A stretch of DNA of 16,359 nucleotides from contig PFLZ01000024.1 in assembly GCA_002784795.1 (NCBI GenBank), positions 1-16,359 of the forward strand, given 5' to 3'. A program made the position numbers and the translations under genes. This DNA comes from Candidatus Magasanikbacteria bacterium CG_4_10_14_0_8_um_filter_42_12 (GTDB taxonomy: Bacteria > Patescibacteriota > Patescibacteriia > Magasanikbacterales > UBA922). Shown piece by piece: positions 6,644 through 13,297 of this stretch (positions are counted from its first letter, which is position 1; every line of letters begins with the position of its first letter). A model generated the notes under the pieces. The model worked only from the letters and a program-made list of their open reading frames with translations, was not told the DNA's origin and made no database searches.

Positions 6644-7510
6644 TTACAAGTATGCACTTATTTCATCGCGTATTTCTTCATCTTTCATCGCAAAATGAAG
6701 CGTCGCCTTGAGGAGCGCAAGTTTATTCCCCGTATCAAAATACTGCCCGTTATATTCGTATGCAAAAAATTTCTTCTTTTGCGCAAGCGCATGCGCAGCG
6801 TCGGCCACCCACAGCTCACCATCTTTGCCTTTTCGTACTTTTTCGAGAAATGGCCAGATATCTTTTGTAAAAACATATCGCATACCACCGACAATGAGTC
6901 CTTCAGGAGAAACATGCTCGATATCAGGTTTTTCTTCAAATTTCGTGACTTTATATACGCGATCTTCGCCAGTTACCTTCCCGTAGATATTGCCATATTT
7001 TGTCATTTCTTCCTTGTCTGTAAGTCGCTGCGCACCGATCACAGATGCCTGCTTTGTATCGTATATTTTGAGCAGCTGCTTGATCACTGGTACTTTTGCA
7101 TCAATCACACTGTCCCCATCTGAAAATGCAAATGGTTCATCACCTACAAATTCTTTTGCACAAAGGAGTGCATCCCCATTCCCTTTTGGAGACGACTGGC
7201 GCGTATAAAAAAACCGAACATGTTTGGTCAGTTCGACAAGTGGGGCAATGCGTTCATACTTGCCTTGTTCTTTGAGAAAAAATTCCTGATCATGATTGCG
7301 ATCAAAATGGTCCTCGATAGAACGTTTGTTCCAACTCGTGACAAACATAATATCTTTGATACCACTTGCTACCATTTCTTCGACAATATACTGCACAACA
7401 GGCTTATCGAGTATCGGAAGCATTTCTTTTGGCATGGCTTTTGTTGCCGGCAAAAATCGCGTACCGAGCCCTGCGACAATAATCACTCCTTTTCGCACGT
7501 TTTGTTTCAT
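6644..7510 (-). CDS. galU: UTP--glucose-1-phosphate uridylyltransferase
   Basis: A 288-residue nucleotidyltransferase converting UTP and glucose-1-phosphate to UDP-glucose and pyrophosphate in the cytoplasm, supplying glycan and glycolipid synthesis. Visible signatures: the nucleotide loop AGLGTRFLPATKAMPKEMLP (13-32), the conserved VEEMVASGI segment (43-51), KVTKFEEKP (188-195) and YNGQYFDTGNKL (253-264). Length is normal. Two segments depart from enterobacterial GalU: PKGNGDALLCA where GLGHA is usual, and FAFSDGDS in place of a GDD-type metal site. The key acids are kept, but a different sugar-phosphate specificity cannot be excluded. It appears to have its own extended -10 promoter (7537-7566), and ends 7 bases before the VirB2-like gene. 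Confidence 0.88.
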   Translation of the reverse strand: MKQNVRKGVIIVAGLGTRFLPATKAMPKEMLPILDKPVVQYIVEEMVASGIKDIMFVTSWNKRSIEDHFDRNHDQEFFLKEQGKYERIAPLVELTKHVRFFYTRQSSPKGNGDALLCAKEFVGDEPFAFSDGDSVIDAKVPVIKQLLKIYDTKQASVIGAQRLTDKEEMTKYGNIYGKVTGEDRVYKVTKFEEKPDIEHVSPEGLIVGGMRYVFTKDIWPFLEKVRKGKDGELWVADAAHALAQKKKFFAYEYNGQYFDTGNKLALLKATLHFAMKDEEIRDEISAYL

Positions 7511-7536
7511 ATCTTATTCATAATTAGACTGTTTAT

Positions 7537-7566
7537 AGTATACCAGATGTGTGAGACGATTGCCAC
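7537..7566 (-). promoter_or_regulatory. Predicted galU promoter, extended -10
   Basis: On the minus strand TGGTATACT gives an extended -10 (hexamer 7537-7542); GTGGCA (7561-7566) lies 18 bases upstream. The same 9-mer occurs before the minor-pilin operon (12152-12160). It lies between the S23 cassette and galU, so galU can be expressed independently. Confidence 0.5.
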
Positions 7567-7604
7567 GTTTGCATAGCACATAACACAGATAACATCACAA
7601 TGCC

Positions 7605-7972
7605 CTATTCCCCAATACTTCTCTGTAATCCTGTAAGCATAGAGAAGAGCATGGAACAAATTTCATCAATTATGCCCAGCCCCTTCGAATATTCTTTGTC
7701 TGTTATCCACTCTCTTTGTACTGCTAAAAAAAGTAAATACTTACATTCTTTCGCTGAACCATAGGATATTTCAAAAAATTCAATTTTACTTTCGGTTTAA
7801 ATCTCGCATATCCTTCCACATAATTCAACAGTATTGATAGAGATGCTCTCTGCATTTGCGAACTTACACCATACAATTCAGTCTTGGGAAAATGCTCAGT
7901 TATATCATACACGAGCATAACAAAGGTGTGTGTTTTTTGTTTCAAATTCGTGTGAAATAGAGAATCACTCAT
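7605..7972 (-). pseudogene. S23-family four-helix-bundle gene, frameshifted or -1 recoded
   Basis: The minus-strand frame from ATG 7972 gives 82 residues and ends at 7724, but homology to the 5278-5652 protein continues in the -1 frame to TAG 7605-7607. Joined at the T6 run (7773-7778), the product is 122 residues, matching its 124-residue relative: SSQMQRASLSILLNYVEGYAR, then KLNFFEISYGSAKE, then a C-terminal helix with ICSMLFSMLTGLQ. The downstream frame has no stop, and the gene keeps the best Shine-Dalgarno of the region (7977-7983). So this is a recent homopolymer deletion, a sequencing error, or a programmed -1 shift: T_TTT_TTG lies in the correct phase. The cassette sits between the PilX-like gene and galU within inverted heptamer arrays. 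Confidence 0.7.
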
Positions 7973-7976
7973 AAGT

Positions 7977-7983
7977 CCTCCTT
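7977..7983 (-). promoter_or_regulatory. Shine-Dalgarno of the frameshifted S23 gene
   Basis: AAGGAGG on the minus strand lies 4 bases before ATG 7972. It fixes the start and suggests the gene is, or until recently was, translated. Confidence 0.8.
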
Positions 7984-8026
7984 ACATTGTATAGTACTCC
8001 ATGTGTTATGTTATCTGCATCCTGTG

Positions 8027-9412
8027 TTATGTCTCTATCTCTTCCCACGAAATGAGTTCATACGTCGGTTCAACCGGAAATCCAGGTGGCACGAGATACC
8101 GAAGATTGCCATCATAAATATATGACGTATTAATAAAACCACTCACTACGGGATTCCCCCATTTTACTCCTCCACCAGCATAAGAAATTTGAGAGCCAAA
8201 AATAGTAAGAGAATTTTTTATACTATTTTGATAATACGGTCGATAGATCTCTTTGAATTGTGACAATAGCGCTGCCTCAAGGGTCATATCATCAGGTGTA
8301 TTGCGTGGATACACAATATCTCCTTGCGCAATCAGACCGAGGACATCATCCGATTCTTTTTCATTGAGTGTAATGTTTCCGACGGGATAAATCTCTTGAT
8401 ACGTACTTTCTAACACAGGGAATCTTCCTGCTCCTACGGTAACATGTCCATTCACTACCCCTTCGACCCACACATCGTCTTCTACAAAGATGGCACCGTT
8501 GTCAGGGATGGTATACGTACCAAGCTCTGTCTCATTTCGTATATCATAATAGACAGTACCCGAATAACACCATCCATCATACACCACCTTACAAAGATCT
8601 GTGTATCCCCTACGTCTCGTTACTAAAAACAATCTAAATGTTCCATCTGCCTGAAACACCATATGATATCCTTCGTCACCAGAAGAATAAAAATGCAAAC
8701 CACCAGCATCAGCCGCATCACGGATACTAGAGAGGTCAGTCGTAATAGAATCAAAATCTTTTGGGGGCACAGGATATTCCCAAAATGTCGTAGGACCGCC
8801 ATCACCCCAAATACCAGGTTTATCTTGTGATTCACCAGCGGGGCGATACGTTTCTTTTGCACTCTGCAAAAGAGAATCTGTTGTTCCATTAAATTCTATA
8901 CCACCATTCGAATGCACCTTTCCATGTACTTCTGTTGTATAACTAAAACTCATGTCCGAATTTTCTACAAAGGAAAAATCAGTAAGTGCAGGATATCCCA
9001 CACGCACGCCAATCGTTCTGGTATTTTGTGGCTGGGCAATAGTCCATCCTGTGGAACGAAAATTTACAATAGTTGTCCCTGGCAATGGTGGATCTATCTC
9101 AAGAGAAAAATAGCCAATTACATCGCCATTTTTGTCTTCAAATGCATGCACATATGGCCCTGCCTCCCCAGTCCCGTCTTGATAATCTTCCGGACTGTGC
9201 GCCAAGTGCCAGCGATAATAATTGATACCAGCTTCTGCTATATGAAAAGACAAATCACGCAATTGTTTTCTATTGGACGCCTGATTTTCAAACAACGCAT
9301 AACTTGATACACCCATCACAATCATCGTAAATGCGAGCGACCCAAAGATCATGACAAACAACAGCAAATTGCCTTGTTTGTTGATATGAAATTTTTTTAA
9401 ATACGGCAACAT
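8027..9412 (-). CDS. PilX/GspK-like type IV pilus minor component
   Basis: A 461-residue protein from ATG 9412; an in-frame start at 9487 would only add translated repeat sequence. The N-terminus has a short basic leader ending KQG (Gly14), then a long hydrophobic helix (LLLFVMIFGSLAFTMIVMG) and an amphipathic stretch with RDLSFHIAEAGINYYRW, typical of PilX_N-type proteins. As in PilX/GspK-like members, the usual Glu at +5 after the cleavage Gly is missing. The remainder is a large secreted beta-rich region with VHGKVHSNGGIEFNG and a late VWVEGVVNGHVTVGA stretch that looks like a small beta-helix. In type II/IV systems such proteins form the tip-initiating complex with other minor pilins. It is the third gene of the minor-pilin operon; its stop lies in the heptamer array of the next cassette. 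Confidence 0.72.
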   Translation of the reverse strand: MLPYLKKFHINKQGNLLLFVMIFGSLAFTMIVMGVSSYALFENQASNRKQLRDLSFHIAEAGINYYRWHLAHSPEDYQDGTGEAGPYVHAFEDKNGDVIGYFSLEIDPPLPGTTIVNFRSTGWTIAQPQNTRTIGVRVGYPALTDFSFVENSDMSFSYTTEVHGKVHSNGGIEFNGTTDSLLQSAKETYRPAGESQDKPGIWGDGGPTTFWEYPVPPKDFDSITTDLSSIRDAADAGGLHFYSSGDEGYHMVFQADGTFRLFLVTRRRGYTDLCKVVYDGWCYSGTVYYDIRNETELGTYTIPDNGAIFVEDDVWVEGVVNGHVTVGAGRFPVLESTYQEIYPVGNITLNEKESDDVLGLIAQGDIVYPRNTPDDMTLEAALLSQFKEIYRPYYQNSIKNSLTIFGSQISYAGGGVKWGNPVVSGFINTSYIYDGNLRYLVPPGFPVEPTYELISWEEIET

Positions 9413-9421
9413 ACGTTGAAT

Positions 9422-9499
9422 ATTACACATGACACAGATAACACAACTCAATTCTTTGAAAGATATGTGTGATGTTATATGTGTCATGAGTCATAATAC
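9422..9499. repeat. Heptamer inverted-array locus 4 (diverged, short core)
   Basis: The left arm (9422-9448) includes CATGACACAGATAACAC; the right arm (9462-9499) on the minus strand reads TGACTCA, TGACACA, TATAACA, TCACACA in 7-base steps. The shared inverted core is about CATGACACAKATAACA. The sequence has drifted from CACRTAR but keeps period and polarity. It fills the gap between the PulJ-like and PilX-like genes. Confidence 0.7.
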
Positions 9500-10113
9500 T
9501 AATTATCTTTCAAATTTCGAATATTCACCACAGCTTCCACATGCAACGGTACAGGCGTCGCTGTTGGATCTTTTTCTAGCTCGAGTTGCATACGAATGAC
9601 ACGAATATCTGTGAGATCATCAGGAACCGTCAGAGGGGTAGAGGTAACAGGATAGGTGCTATCGTAATATTCAAAAAGTGGAATGCCTTTGGCGATGTTT
9701 ACCACAGATTCTGCAATCGTAACAACTGATTCTTCGCCATCGTACTTCAGTGGATTGCCACTTGGCTGAATGACCCCTTTTTTCAAATCTGTACCATCGA
9801 TCCAAAACCGCACTTTTTCTCGTCCACTATCATCATCCACATTTGCATAAAAAATAAATGAGGTACTTGATGCATCGGATATAGGATAACTCCCAATACT
9901 CGATGTCTCTGCACGGCGGACATCGTCAACAAATTGCTGCACCGCAGCACGTCCATCATTTTGCGTAGCGAGTTGTTCCCAAATAATATTTGTGGAGCGG
10001 ACACTGCGAATCAATATCCATGCTACCGCAAGCGAAATAATAGCAAACATGCCGATGGCAACCATTGCCTCCATGAGAGTAAATCCTTTTTTGCGACATG
10101 CTTTTCTATGCAT
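9499..10113 (-). CDS. PulJ/PilW-like prepilin (minor pilin)
   Basis: A 204-residue protein with a canonical type III signal: a basic leader, then KKG^FTLMEAMVAIG, prepilin-peptidase cleavage after Gly10 and Glu15 at +5. The hydrophobic helix runs to about residue 33 (IISLAVAWILIRSV). Next come a Trp-Glu-Gln stretch and RAAVQQFVDDVRRAE, typical of PulJ/PilW-like proteins, and a beta-rich C-terminal domain. It would be processed and methylated by a prepilin peptidase (not in the window), then built into the pilus tip complex. An AAGGAG site (10120-10125) lies inside the last codons of the upstream pilin gene and the start is 1 base after that stop, which indicates tight translational coupling. 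Confidence 0.8.
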   Translation of the reverse strand: MHRKACRKKGFTLMEAMVAIGMFAIISLAVAWILIRSVRSTNIIWEQLATQNDGRAAVQQFVDDVRRAETSSIGSYPISDASSTSFIFYANVDDDSGREKVRFWIDGTDLKKGVIQPSGNPLKYDGEESVVTIAESVVNIAKGIPLFEYYDSTYPVTSTPLTVPDDLTDIRVIRMQLELEKDPTATPVPLHVEAVVNIRNLKDN

Positions 10114-10114
10114 A

Positions 10115-12067
10115 TTAGACTCCTTGTAGTGACACTGTTAATTTTGTATATCCATCAACCGTAACGCTACTATATTCTGATTCATACCCTGTAGCACTCA
10201 CCGTGACATCATAGTCAGTCGCTGACAATCCACCAACATATATCTGTCCTGGAGGGGTGCAACTATTGGTATAGGTAAATGATACATTTGAGAGTGTTGG
10301 GGTATATGTTGTCGACGCCGTACTCATGTAGGCTGTATATCTCATATACCGATCACCCATGTGTACATCTGAGATAACCGTATCAACCGCCGTATAGTAC
10401 GAACTATCAGTACCATCAGGACCAAGATAATTCCACGAAGCGGGGCTCGTACTGGATGCAGTGGCTATTTGAAAACGCATTGAATCATCTCCTGTTTCGA
10501 TTGGCTGACTCAGTGGCTCCCAAATAATATTTTGGTAGGTTGCATCAAGCCCCAGATCAAAGGTGGATGATTCCAACCACCCACTCGCAGCATACTGACC
10601 AAATGTATCACGCAAAGAAATATTTCCGGCAGACGTGAGCACATCTACATTACTATCATCATCAAAAAATCGTGTATTGTCACCAATAGTTTCCTGCCCT
10701 GATCCACTAGACCAATCGGTCTGACCAACCGTCCCCACACCTGTAATTTTTTCTTCGCTAAAGCTCGTCGATGTCACAAGGACCGATGCATTTGCAATCG
10801 GTTGTCCTGTCACACTGTCCACCACATCCACGCGGAGCGCATGTGTCGAGGCAGAACCAATAATCAGAGACACAGGTTGAGAAACTCCCGGAAGCAAATC
10901 TATCCGCTCATTTGGGATAGAACCAATAATGTCATATCCTGAAACCATAAATTGATACGTATCCCACGCCAGATCACTAAAAGTGTATTGCCCGTTTCCA
11001 TCTGCTGTTACAGAAAGGTCTATCAGCAGTACATCAGGAGATGCCCCGATTTTCTTTGTACCCACCAGTGAGATATCTGTCGATCCAACAGGAACACAAT
11101 ATGCGTTGAGTGTTTCAACACTCATTTGAGACACAGCATCAATCGTAAAATACAGTTCGGTCAGATTTTGTGCCACAACCGTTCCAAATGGTTTTGAAGG
11201 GTTTGGATTTTCTACTGTTGGAGCATACGTTTGATCACTCGTATAGCCTGCTTTTGTCACAGTAATATCATAAGCTTCTATCCCAGCGGCAAGATCTACT
11301 ATAGCAAGTTTTCCATCATTATCTGTTGTATCATAAAAATCATATGTTGGATTTGTCGCTGTTGAAACAACATGAACTGTCGCGCCCTGTACTATCTGTC
11401 CACTTGCATTGATCACATGAATAAACAACGCACCATGCGTAGGGTCACCTTCCAAAAATCTTGGAGCAAGATAGGTGGACATTGATACTGGCACTTGCTG
11501 ATTGCACGACGTACATATGACTTCTACATCTACAAATTTATAGTCAGAAGGTTGATTATCAAAAGCAGGATCCGCGGCACCACAAGCACCTTCTGTATCA
11601 CCATGATTTAAATGTCCCTGCACCGCACTTTGCCCCACACAAAGAGTACTACCACTATGACACAACTCTGTTTGCGACTGTTGGCACTCTCCACCACTAT
11701 CTTCGCCGGTAGGATTAATAACACCATCAAACGCATCATCAATATTTCGAATAGTACGCGTTATTTCAAAATCTATCTTATTGCGCGTGGTCGTGACCGT
11801 GCGTTCGAGCAACCCAGACGGACTGCCTCCTACAATACCAACATCATAAAAAGACATATTCCGAATACTTTCAATTTGTTCGTTCAGCAAAGAAGTTTCG
11901 ATAATGCGAATACGAGAGTTGTAGACAAGCTTAAACACAAACTGTATCCCCGAATAAATACCAATTGCAAAAATGGCAAAAATACCAACAGCAACAACAA
12001 TCTCGAGGAGACTGAAACCATGCTTTCGTTGCTGCGATGTATGAATTGTATGGTGAAAGTTTTTCAT
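10115..12067 (-). CDS. Large minor pilin with Cys/His motif and Ig-like (CarboxypepD_reg) domains
   Basis: A 650-residue prepilin from ATG 12067 (ATG 12076 possible; 12106 only adds repeat sequence). The leader ends RKHG^FSLLEIVVAVG (cleavage after Gly17, Glu22 at +5), followed by the pilin helix and LLNEQIESIRNMSFYDVG. Residues 128-162 carry a CH...C...HLNHGD...GAC motif set into the pilin head. Two or more carboxypeptidase regulatory-like Ig modules follow: about 213-282 (ALFIHVINASGQIVQGATV, AGYTSDQ), about 320-405, and about 410-650. The last is split by an inserted beta-rich domain (about 450-600, with GQTDWSSGSGQ, LESSTFDLG and RFQIATASS) and resumes at CTPPGQIYVGGL to finish GYESEYSSVTVDGYTKL. 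The build suggests a pilus-tip adhesin. First gene of the operon. Confidence 0.78.
   Translation of the reverse strand: MKNFHHTIHTSQQRKHGFSLLEIVVAVGIFAIFAIGIYSGIQFVFKLVYNSRIRIIETSLLNEQIESIRNMSFYDVGIVGGSPSGLLERTVTTTRNKIDFEITRTIRNIDDAFDGVINPTGEDSGGECQQSQTELCHSGSTLCVGQSAVQGHLNHGDTEGACGAADPAFDNQPSDYKFVDVEVICTSCNQQVPVSMSTYLAPRFLEGDPTHGALFIHVINASGQIVQGATVHVVSTATNPTYDFYDTTDNDGKLAIVDLAAGIEAYDITVTKAGYTSDQTYAPTVENPNPSKPFGTVVAQNLTELYFTIDAVSQMSVETLNAYCVPVGSTDISLVGTKKIGASPDVLLIDLSVTADGNGQYTFSDLAWDTYQFMVSGYDIIGSIPNERIDLLPGVSQPVSLIIGSASTHALRVDVVDSVTGQPIANASVLVTSTSFSEEKITGVGTVGQTDWSSGSGQETIGDNTRFFDDDSNVDVLTSAGNISLRDTFGQYAASGWLESSTFDLGLDATYQNIIWEPLSQPIETGDDSMRFQIATASSTSPASWNYLGPDGTDSSYYTAVDTVISDVHMGDRYMRYTAYMSTASTTYTPTLSNVSFTYTNSCTPPGQIYVGGLSATDYDVTVSATGYESEYSSVTVDGYTKLTVSLQGV
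10120..10125 (-). promoter_or_regulatory. Shine-Dalgarno inside the upstream pilin gene
   Basis: AAGGAG on the minus strand overlaps the final codons of the 650-residue pilin gene and lies 6 bases before ATG 10113. It supports that start and coupled translation of the two pilins. Confidence 0.8.
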
Positions 12068-12080
12068 GACAGACATTTGA

Positions 12081-12148
12081 TTCACGAAACACGTAGCACA
12101 TAGCACGTAACAAAAATGTTACGTGCTACGTGTTATGTGATTCGTGAT
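12081..12148. repeat. Heptamer inverted-array locus 5: near-perfect 32-bp hairpin
   Basis: Left arm 12081-12112 and right arm 12117-12148 match as inverted copies at 27 of 32 positions, with a 4-base AAAA loop. The left arm reads CACGAAA, CACGTAG, CACATAG, CACGTAA, CA; the right arm on the minus strand reads CACGAAT, CACATAA, CACGTAG, CACGTAA, CA. It lies between the terminator at 12161-12187 and the first pilin gene, so it should form most of the operon's 5' leader. Confidence 0.9.
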
Positions 12149-12151
12149 GGA

Positions 12152-12160
12152 AGTATACCA
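12152..12160 (-). promoter_or_regulatory. Extended -10 element of the minor-pilin operon
   Basis: TGGTATACT on the minus strand (hexamer 12152-12157) is an extended -10 identical to that upstream of galU. No good -35 is present; the upstream DNA is the terminator T-tract. A start near 12145 would place the heptamer hairpin at the 5' end of the transcript. Confidence 0.4.
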
Positions 12161-12187
12161 AAAAACTCCCAACATTGGGAGTTTTTT
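12161..12187. terminator. Bidirectional intrinsic terminator
   Basis: AAAAACTCCCAA and its exact reverse complement flank a CA loop (a 12-bp palindrome), with A and T runs on either side. It follows the stop of the coiled-coil gene (12210) on the minus strand and isolates it from the pilin operon. Confidence 0.9.
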
Positions 12188-12209
12188 TAGATAACAAAAT
12201 TTTCATCTC

Positions 12210-12668
12210 CTATACTATCCCCATCACATCCGCAATCATCTGATCAATCAACCGCTCTGATTCTACAACCACATCGCCCACAAACTTTTGCTCAATCAAT
12301 TCTTCCTTTTGCTCTCGGATGAGATCATCTCGCATCGCGAGGAGCTCATGCTGATGCCCTGCAATTTTCTTTTTCAATTCATCAACTACTTTTTGATCCT
12401 GTTTTAGAGAACTCGCATCATCAGTATCAGCAAGTTGCAACTGTTGACGAAGTTGCTTGATCTGCTGCTTCACCGTATGCATATTCATCACAATATTTTT
12501 CATCTGTTGTTTACTCGACTTCACATCTTTTACAATCATATCTGCCCGCTCCATCGCTGCGGCTGATTCAGCCTGCGCATCCATCTCAAACCCTTCACGA
12601 GATTCTCGTGATGGTTCGACTTCTTTTCTTGCTTTTTCCAATTGTGATTCTGGGTGTTGTGTTTGCAT
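12210..12668 (-). CDS. Small coiled-coil protein, unknown function
   Basis: A 152-residue hydrophilic protein with no signal peptide or membrane segment, so probably cytoplasmic. It is almost wholly charged and helical: a Glu/Arg-rich N-terminus, an Ala-rich stretch (DAQAESAAAMERAD), then long heptad-like runs (KQQIKQLRQQLQ, VVDELKKKIAGHQHELLAMRDDL) and a hydrophobic end (LIDQMIADVMGIV). I recognise no family. I chose ATG 12668 over in-frame upstream starts (ATG 12686, TTG 12707), because a good promoter (12678-12707) overlaps them and places the transcript start 2-3 bases before ATG 12668, implying a leaderless mRNA. It is a single-gene unit closed by the terminator at 12161-12187 and divergent from the next gene. 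Confidence 0.65.
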   Translation of the reverse strand: MQTQHPESQLEKARKEVEPSRESREGFEMDAQAESAAAMERADMIVKDVKSSKQQMKNIVMNMHTVKQQIKQLRQQLQLADTDDASSLKQDQKVVDELKKKIAGHQHELLAMRDDLIREQKEELIEQKFVGDVVVESERLIDQMIADVMGIV

Positions 12669-12677
12669 AGTATGTTC

Positions 12678-12707
12678 ATTGTACATGCAAAGAAGAACAA
12701 TTGACAA
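12678..12707 (-). promoter_or_regulatory. Promoter of the coiled-coil gene, probably leaderless
   Basis: On the minus strand TTGTCA (12702-12707) and TACAAT (12678-12683) are 18 bases apart, each 5/6 to consensus. Only 9 bases separate the -10 from ATG 12668, and no Shine-Dalgarno is present. The -35 overlaps the -35 of the opposite promoter. Confidence 0.55.
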
Positions 12708-12729
12708 ATACAGAGTTGTTTGTTACATA
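12701..12729 (+). promoter_or_regulatory. Candidate divergent promoter for the 12758 gene
   Basis: A perfect TTGACA (12701-12706) is followed after 17 bases by a weak -10, TACATA (12724-12729). It shares TTGACAA with the opposite-strand promoter, so the two would compete for polymerase. Confidence 0.4.
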
Positions 12730-12747
12730 TAGGCTCACACAGCAACG

Positions 12748-12754
12748 GGAGAGG
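12748..12754 (+). promoter_or_regulatory. Purine-rich ribosome binding site of the 12758 gene
   Basis: GGAGAGG lies 3 bases before ATG 12758. It favours this start over an upstream in-frame ATG at 12701, which would overlap the promoter. Confidence 0.55.
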
Positions 12755-12757
12755 AAA

Positions 12758-13276
12758 ATGTCAAGAATCATCCAGCTTTTTGGGATGTACTTTCAATACG
12801 AGAGGACTGACAAGGTCCACACGTATCGGAAAGATTTTCCCAGAGTGTGGAGAGGAGGCACTGAGAGATTTGAAACGAGGGTAATTCTCACACATCAGCC
12901 GAATACTCCTTGGATGAGCAATGTCTACATCCTGAGGAAAACTGGCAAGTATCACCTGGTGCTTACGTCTGGTTCTCACACCAACGAATCTAAAGCACTT
13001 CGTGGTGTGCTCCTTCATCTACAAACTTTGAGAGAGATCAACCAGACAAAGACTCTTCAACTGAAGATGCAAACTGGCAGCACGCAGGTGGAAGTCACAT
13101 GTGCAAACACCGGGTTCGAACGGATATCACACACCTGCGAAGTTCCAAAACAAATCAGGCTTGCTGCCGGATCAAGAGCTGTTAGCGATGGGAGACGAAA
13201 AGCCATCAAACACGTGAAATGGGATATCGACTCTCTCCTGTATCTCCTCGAACTTCTTGAGGAGAGAATGCTCTAG
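12758..13276 (+). CDS. Hypothetical protein, unrecognised
   Basis: A 173-codon frame (172 residues) starting MSRIIQLFGMYFQYER. I recognise no family. It has no signal peptide or membrane segment and is rich in Arg, Lys, Thr and His, with a net basic feel: beta-like N-terminal half (VILTHQPNTPWMSNVYILRK, YHLVLTSGSH), a helix (ALRGVLLHLQTLREI), more beta (TKTLQLKMQTGSTQVEVTC) and a Leu-rich C-terminal helix (WDIDSLLYLLELLEERML). Base use seems richer in G/C than the flanking AT-rich genes. It is convergent with the ABC exporter, ended by tandem hairpins (13298-13333, 13341-13372), and divergent from the coiled-coil gene. A real gene is supported by the promoter, ribosome site and terminator, but the function is open. 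Confidence 0.6.
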   Translation: MSRIIQLFGMYFQYERTDKVHTYRKDFPRVWRGGTERFETRVILTHQPNTPWMSNVYILRKTGKYHLVLTSGSHTNESKALRGVLLHLQTLREINQTKTLQLKMQTGSTQVEVTCANTGFERISHTCEVPKQIRLAAGSRAVSDGRRKAIKHVKWDIDSLLYLLELLEERML

Positions 13277-13297
13277 CTGGGCAGATAACCTGCTCCT

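Larger units (their letters stand above)
7571..8033. repeat. IVS-like cassette: inverted heptamer arrays enclosing an S23-family gene
   Basis: The left arm contains ACATAACACAG followed by ATAACATCACA (7578-7599). The right arm (8004-8032), read on the minus strand, contains ACATAACACAG, an extra 7 bases (GATGCAG), then ATAACATAACA. Arms therefore match except for one base and an indel of exactly one 7-base unit. The S23 gene 7605-7972 fills the loop. The right arm overlaps the TAA stop (8027-8029) of the PilX-like gene. Confidence 0.8.

Noticed and set aside
7986..7991. A private promoter for the frameshifted S23 gene (TACAAT, with ATAACA upstream)
   Set aside because: The predicted transcript start would fall within the Shine-Dalgarno sequence, so read-through from the pilin operon is more likely.
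9413..9487. A longer start for the PilX-like gene at 9487
   Set aside because: The added 25 residues are translated repeat and would sit before a prepilin leader that must be short.
12068..12106. A longer start for the large minor pilin at 12106
   Set aside because: It reads the hairpin arm; the basic leader before the cleavage Gly is complete from 12067.
12081..12148. The heptamer hairpin as an intrinsic terminator
   Set aside because: It lacks a T-tract beyond the stem on either strand, and a clear terminator already lies at 12161-12187.
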